Below are positions 24,830-29,059 of a stretch of 29,059 bases of DNA, one piece after another. Positions within the stretch are counted from its first letter, which is position 1. Each line of letters starts with the position of its first letter. Location of the stretch: NCBI GenBank assembly GCA_036897625.1, contig JAYMTA010000427.1, positions 1-29,059 on the forward strand, read 5' to 3'. The notes beneath the pieces were generated by a model. That model was not told the DNA's origin. It worked only from the letters and a program-made list of their open reading frames with translations, and made no database searches. This DNA is from Pelargonium cotyledonis. Its lineage: Eukaryota; Streptophyta; Magnoliopsida; Geraniales; Geraniaceae. The translations under genes and the position numbers were made by a program.

Positions 24830-25403
24830 ATGTCGAAGAAGAACGATTTGGGTCGCCGGAAACGGCAGTACGAATTTGAACTTCAAAGTAATTTCGCCTC
24901 GTTCTCTCTCTCTATCTAATATTATTTTTTTTTTTGTAATTTTCTGTAAGTTATGTGTTTGATTTTGGTGTTTTAGGAGAGAAAGCTGAGAGAGAAAAGA
25001 AAGCGAAGAAGCTTGATGCCAAGAAGACTAAGATGAAAGTAAGTTTCTTTCTCTGGATTTGATCATCAAAATTAAATCTTTTGTTGTCCATTGGAATTGG
25101 GTTATGGTGTTGTATGATGGGTAGCTTAGTATTTTGACCTTTTGTGCATAAAGATTGGGATCTGAATTGATTGAATTTGGGGTCAATTGTTTTGTTTTAT
25201 TCTATATTTTATGATTTAGTTGGTTTTGAAATATGGTGTTGAAGGTTTGTTATTTGGGGCAATTGTGTGCATAGGTTGATGGCAGTGACAAGAAAAAGAA
25301 GAAGGGTGGTAGTGGATTTCAAGTGGGGAAAAGAAAATTAAAGACTAAATTGTCTGCAGCTGCAAAAGCCAAAGCTAACCAGGCAATGGAGCTGGACAAG
25401 TGA
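24830..25403 (+). CDS. Small Lys-rich basic protein, three exons, 82 aa
   Basis: Exons are 24830-24887 (donor AAA|GTAATT), 24977-25038 (acceptor TTTTAG, donor AAA|GTAAGT) and 25275-25403 (acceptor GCATAG, stop TGA). All phases agree. The protein starts MSKKNDLGRRKRQYEFELQR, continues with a charged helix (EKAEREKKAKKLDAKKTKMK, about 21-40), then DKKKKKGGSGFQVGKRKLKT and ends LSAAAKAKANQAMELDK. It is extremely basic, likely helical or disordered, with several nuclear/nucleolar-type Lys clusters. I do not recognise a named family. The site II plus telo-box promoter suggests co-regulation with ribosome-biogenesis genes, which fits a small nucleolar or ribosome-associated protein; this is inference. 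Confidence 0.82.
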
Positions 25404-27080
25404 GGTTTGCGTTGAAATTTAGTCTTGGTGTTTTCAATTACAAAGTCAACTAGTGAAAGGGAAAAAAAAAAGTTACTAGTTTCATGCATTGTGTTGTATT
25501 CATGCTCTGAATGTTTTATATTGCTAACCCCATTTCGTATTAGAATGAAGTTCTATGTTTTCTTCACGTTGCCTCCTGCGGTAATATCATCTTTTGGTGC
25601 TTCTTTTCTTTCTATTATGTAGTGATTTCGAATGTAGTTCATGGTGCCTGTTTATGTTGTACATGTATTCATAATGTTGCTTTGTGTGAAAGAAGTGAAA
25701 ACTGCTTGAGCTTTGAAAGGTTATATATATTTTAGTTACTAGTGACTGTTTTTGAAACTTATACTGTGTGCTTGGTGTGAGTTTTAGTTACTCTGGGAAA
25801 GTAAGTCGCCCCCATTCAGCAGGATTGCTCATTGAGTGGATATGAGTGATACATCTATCCAGTAAGGTGTATTGATAAAGATCATGCTCAATTTTGGTGT
25901 TAGTATATACATGTATTCACGACTTGAGGTATTGAAACTTGCTTTTTGCTACACAGTTGAAAACATAGCCATAAAACATATAATAGAGAGTAACAGTGCA
26001 TGAATTTAACTGTTAGAGACGAGCAACGTCTAACTGGGGAAAAACTTATTTATCCAGGACTCTTAGATTTAAGGCCCTAAAGTGTAATGCTTTTCATGTT
26101 GCTGGAGCTGTATGATTTGACTGAGTATATAATGTTGTTAAGTTATTACAATTTGCTAGTACACGTTCCCATCTTTTCATCATCATATGTAATGTCATTT
26201 TTTCTCTATATACCAATTCCTTCGTTTCATCATGAGTGACCCTTTTTTCTTCCAAAATAAGCATTTACTTTGTTACCCCGTTTAGTCATGCATGGATTTC
26301 CAACAATATGTCTCTAAGATAAGTTAATTAGTTAAAACTCTTGGCTCTTGTTAGAATAAGTGCCCACGAAGGTAACTAAGAGCATGACGGGAGGCTTATG
26401 GCTGTATATCAGATTGTCCTGCCTCCATGCCCAAGCCGTGAACCCCATAACCTTTGTTCTAGACTGAGTGACCGACATCTTAAACCCTGCCCGGTCTAGC
26501 CAAATTTTGGCTGTTATTCTCTATTTCATCATATGGCTAAGTTTAGTATGTTTGAATTTTGCTAATCACACCAAAATCCCACCTCTTCAACCAATTATAA
26601 TAGGAGACCCATAATCTCAAATCTCAATCAATAGTAATGGAACTGACTCCATTGTTAATACTTAACTTTGAGTGTCAGCTTACTCTGCCACGTATCAGTT
26701 TTCACTTTCCTTTCGTTGTTGAAGTTAAGCCACATATTCAAACATGTTTTGCTATGATGCATGCAATATTTGAACACAAATACTCATGTATTTCAATGTT
26801 TCATTTTCCCAAATCCTAAATTAGCAGTATTGCTCATTAACATTAAGAGAGGAGAGAGACAATGTTTGACTTGCTCAATGTTATTTGTGATTACACTTTC
26901 CTCCTGAACAACCATGTATGGCATAGAATTAGATTAATATCAGAGACCTACGAGAAAAAAGAGATTGTAAAATTGTCAGACCATCTAGATAAATTGTTTA
27001 TATATAAAATTACAAGACCAAGAACACTGAAAACTTCTCATTCGGGTTGAGTCACTTGAAATGCCTGTAATATGTCAATC
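25404..27080. other. Downstream intergenic region
   Basis: The first 250-300 bp are probably the 3' UTR of the 82-aa gene. Beyond that I see no gene; the open frames at 25425, 26637 and 26862 on the plus strand are short, low in coding character and without domains. A small palindrome (AGCCAAA T TTTGGCT) lies near 26499. Confidence 0.5.
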
Positions 27081-27186
27081 TCATACATTATCTAGAGGAA
27101 CATTGTTTTTGCCACATGGTACTACTTACCAAGAGCCCGCGTAATCAGGTTGAAGACACTAATGCCCTCCCCCTTTCAATTTGCAG

Positions 27187-27261
27187 CCTGAATCACATGA
27201 AGCGCGTGCACCTCAGATTCGACCATATGTTCTTGTTAATTCTGCCCTACGGCCAAACTAA
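27187..27261 (+). pseudogene. Exon-like scrap with a good acceptor (uncertain)
   Basis: After a textbook acceptor (CCCTTTCAATTTGCAG, ending 27186) an in-frame stretch reads PESHEARAPQIRPYVLVNS and continues to a TAA at 27259-27261. It is richer in CpG than its surroundings (to about 27310). No upstream exon is apparent, so this may be the last exon of a broken gene or chance. I do not recognise a parent. Confidence 0.25.
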
Positions 27262-27825
27262 GCGTCTTACAAATCGATCACGCATTCATCGTGCACTTCG
27301 TACATGTTTGAGAGATTTTTTGCGCATTTCTTAAAACCTAAACACTTGTCAACATGATTAGAACTCATTATCCAAATGAGAAGTCCAACTTTTCAAAATC
27401 CTAATACTATAAATGGCATCTAGTTAATTTAACTATTAGTTTATGTTTATGGACCACAGTTCAAAAATACCGACGAACTTTGATTGAAAAATAGCGTTCC
27501 TGAAGAAACGCCGTTGGTTGAAACCCACGTGTAGAACAAGAGAAAGAGAAGAAGATAGACGATATATTTTGGGGTCAATAATACCAACTCCAAGAGAGGA
27601 TGGAGTATTCAAATTTACAATCACTGCTCAAATAATCAAATATACTAGATAAACAAATTAATAAAACTCAATTTAAGCTTCGATTAATCCATAATATTTT
27701 TCTTGGAATAAACTAATCCGGCTCCCTCATTTGACCCAAAGATCTGATTGCTTCGAAAGATTACGACCATTCATATCTCTTAGGTCATGGTCAAGATCTG
27801 CTTGGGCAAATGTTTTTTTTATGGT
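27262..27825. other. Intergenic, no gene seen
   Basis: AT-rich spacer. A short hairpin (GCGTT / AAACGC) near 27493-27510 and a CACGTG G-box core near 27527 are the only marked features. The minus-strand frame at 27436-27624 has no domain. Confidence 0.45.
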
Positions 27826-27829
27826 GGGA

Positions 27830-28040
27830 AATCCCAACAGTTTTTCTCAAAGTTATGAACGACGTATTTGCTCAATGGACTGATTTGTTGATTTGCAATG
27901 CGTTATTTGCCTATGGTATATCCGGTACGCTAGAAATGATGTAGTATTCGACGATGGATTTGAAGATCCGGGATTTCACTCTCCTCAAGATCACAACTCT
28001 CTCAATGAGTGTCATTGGCATCTTGGTGGAGGAGGGCCAT
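27830..28040 (+). mobile_element. Non-LTR retrotransposon scrap (zf-RVT/RNase H-like region), degenerate
   Basis: Beginning at 27914 one frame reads WYIRYARNDVVFDD, preceded by CVICL. This resembles the WxIWxARNxxVF motif that follows the zinc-knuckle reverse-transcriptase tail of plant LINE and LINE-derived proteins. A stop lies upstream in the same frame and the context is frameshifted, so it is a dead fragment. The match is short, which limits confidence. Confidence 0.4.
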
Positions 28041-28284
28041 GAGTAAGTATGAGGCGATCTACCAACAAACACAAAAATTGAAATAGGGTTATGTGTCACA
28101 TTCATTCAAATATGTACTCACTCACATTTTCTTAAATAAGATGAACAACCACTTTCACTTTTTGAATTGTTGCTTACTTTACCTTTGCCCACGTCTCATC
28201 TTTTCACTCTCTTCAATTAAATGCTACCCCAAGTGATATTGATAAGTGGAGACAACATGATAAACATAAAATGTTCCAGGATAA

Positions 28285-28565
28285 AGATTTTTTTTAGTAC
28301 TCAATCTTTGTAAATGTATCTAATTTAACACTTACACTTTTAATGTACCCAATTAAGTATTCAAACTTTTATTTTATACTCAATCTAGTACCTATATTTT
28401 TATTTTAAACCCAATTTGATGCCCACCGTTAGATTCCGTCAACAAAACCGTTGTGTGATGTCCACGTGTGCAAACCACGCTGAGTTGGAAAAAAACACAT
28501 TGACGTGGCGAAAAACGTTGCTGATATGGCAAAAATTATTGCTGACGTGTAATTTAATAAATTCT
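28285..28565. repeat. Plant dispersed-repeat-like block (TTAGTACC/AATTTAGTACC type)
   Basis: Short internally similar lines recur (TTTAGTACTCAATCTTTG; CAATTAAGTATTCAAAC; CAATCTAGTACCTATATTT; CCCAATTTGATGCCCACCG), followed by TTAGATTCCGTCAAC and repeated TGACGTGGC / GCTGATATGGC / GCTGACGTG phrases at about 28501-28550. This layout is familiar from high-copy non-coding repeats in many plant genomes, but I cannot assign the class from the sequence alone. Confidence 0.5.
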
Positions 28566-28699
28566 TAATTAATTAATTACTAAAAAATTATTTTAAAATC
28601 AATTAATTATATTTAAATCTTGTATCAAGTCAAGAATAAAAATTTTCTCTTCCATAAAAGAGTCTCCAACTACATTATTCTTGCAGAGAAAATGGAGTG

Positions 28700-29059
28700 G
28701 TTGGCTCCTCTTGTGAGTTTCTCTGTGCTAGGGTTTTTAGGCGGCGGCTACTTCTAGGTTTTCGTGGTTTTCACAATTTGTAGTGTCTTGAATAGCAGAT
28801 CTTGTCTTCTCGCTTTCCGGAGGGTGCAGCAGAGGCGGAGCGGCTAAGGGAGGGGTATTGGAGTGGATCTGTTTTGTGGTTTGTTGGCTGGGGTTGGGTT
28901 TTCTGTGCCGGCGTTGGTGCCGATCAGAGTGGGACGGAAGAGTATCGGAAGGAGAGAGGAGAAAGTAGAGGAGGTGGCGGGAGTGCTAGGGCGTGGCGGA
29001 AAACGGCGGCCAGGCTGCGGGGCGGACGGGCTTTCTCGGGTCGGGATTTAGGGGGCGGG
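28700..29059. other. GC-rich island at the window edge, unidentified
   Basis: Base composition changes sharply near 28700 from about 30% to well above 50% GC, with G-rich plus strand (GGCGGCGGC, GGCGGAGCGGC, GGGGCGGACGGGC). The open frame 28863-29051 reads Gly/Arg/Val-rich without a domain. A CTAGGGTTTTTAGG motif lies at 28727-28740. The block could be the G-rich 5' UTR of an L1-type LINE, or the start of a gene lying beyond the window. No decision is possible from this side of the edge. Confidence 0.5.

Overview
The window looks like a nuclear segment from a dicotyledonous plant. The background is AT-rich, the genes have small exons and long AT/T-rich introns with GT-AG (one GC-AG) borders, and intergenic DNA is full of microsatellites and decayed transposons. 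The encoded proteins include two recognisable plant families: an SKP1-interacting F-box/kelch protein (SKIP4) and a brassinosteroid-signalling kinase (BSK). I cannot name the species.

Five protein-coding genes can be reconstructed exon by exon. (1) Plus strand, 3478-7493: two exons, a 154-aa conserved-looking protein of unknown function, with a 3.55-kb intron carrying an antisense RTE-clade LINE remnant. (2) Minus strand, 9989-8150: SKIP4, two coding exons, 359 aa. (3) Plus strand, 12787-15937: three exons, a 181-aa protein of unknown function with a Pro-rich start and a basic helical core. (4) Minus strand, 21211-16761: BSK, ten coding exons, 491 aa, with a myristoylation-type N-terminus, a pseudokinase-like kinase domain and a C-terminal TPR region; one intron has a GC donor. 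(5) Plus strand, 24830-25403: three exons, an 82-aa Lys-rich protein whose promoter carries site II (TGGGCC) elements and a telo-box, the promoter code typical of plant translation and ribosome-biogenesis genes.

The orientation alternates (+ - + - +), so genes 1/2 and 3/4 are convergent pairs, while 2/3 and 4/5 are divergent with long AT-rich spacers. Nothing suggests an operon or a dedicated pathway cluster. The left 3.4 kb holds a possible upstream promoter/5' UTR exon (about 480-850) and a palindrome-bearing repeat. The spacer at 11.1-12.65 kb holds tandem duplications, a TG/AT compound minisatellite and a Helitron-like 3' end. The right 3.6 kb holds a non-LTR retrotransposon scrap, a plant-type dispersed repeat and an abrupt GC-rich island running off the window edge.

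I found no convincing previously undescribed multi-gene system. The items most worth following up are the GC-AG intron in BSK, the three unknown conserved-looking proteins, an exon-like antisense fragment inside intron 1 of gene 1, and the GC-rich right edge. All assignments come from reading the sequence; no database search or transcript evidence was available.
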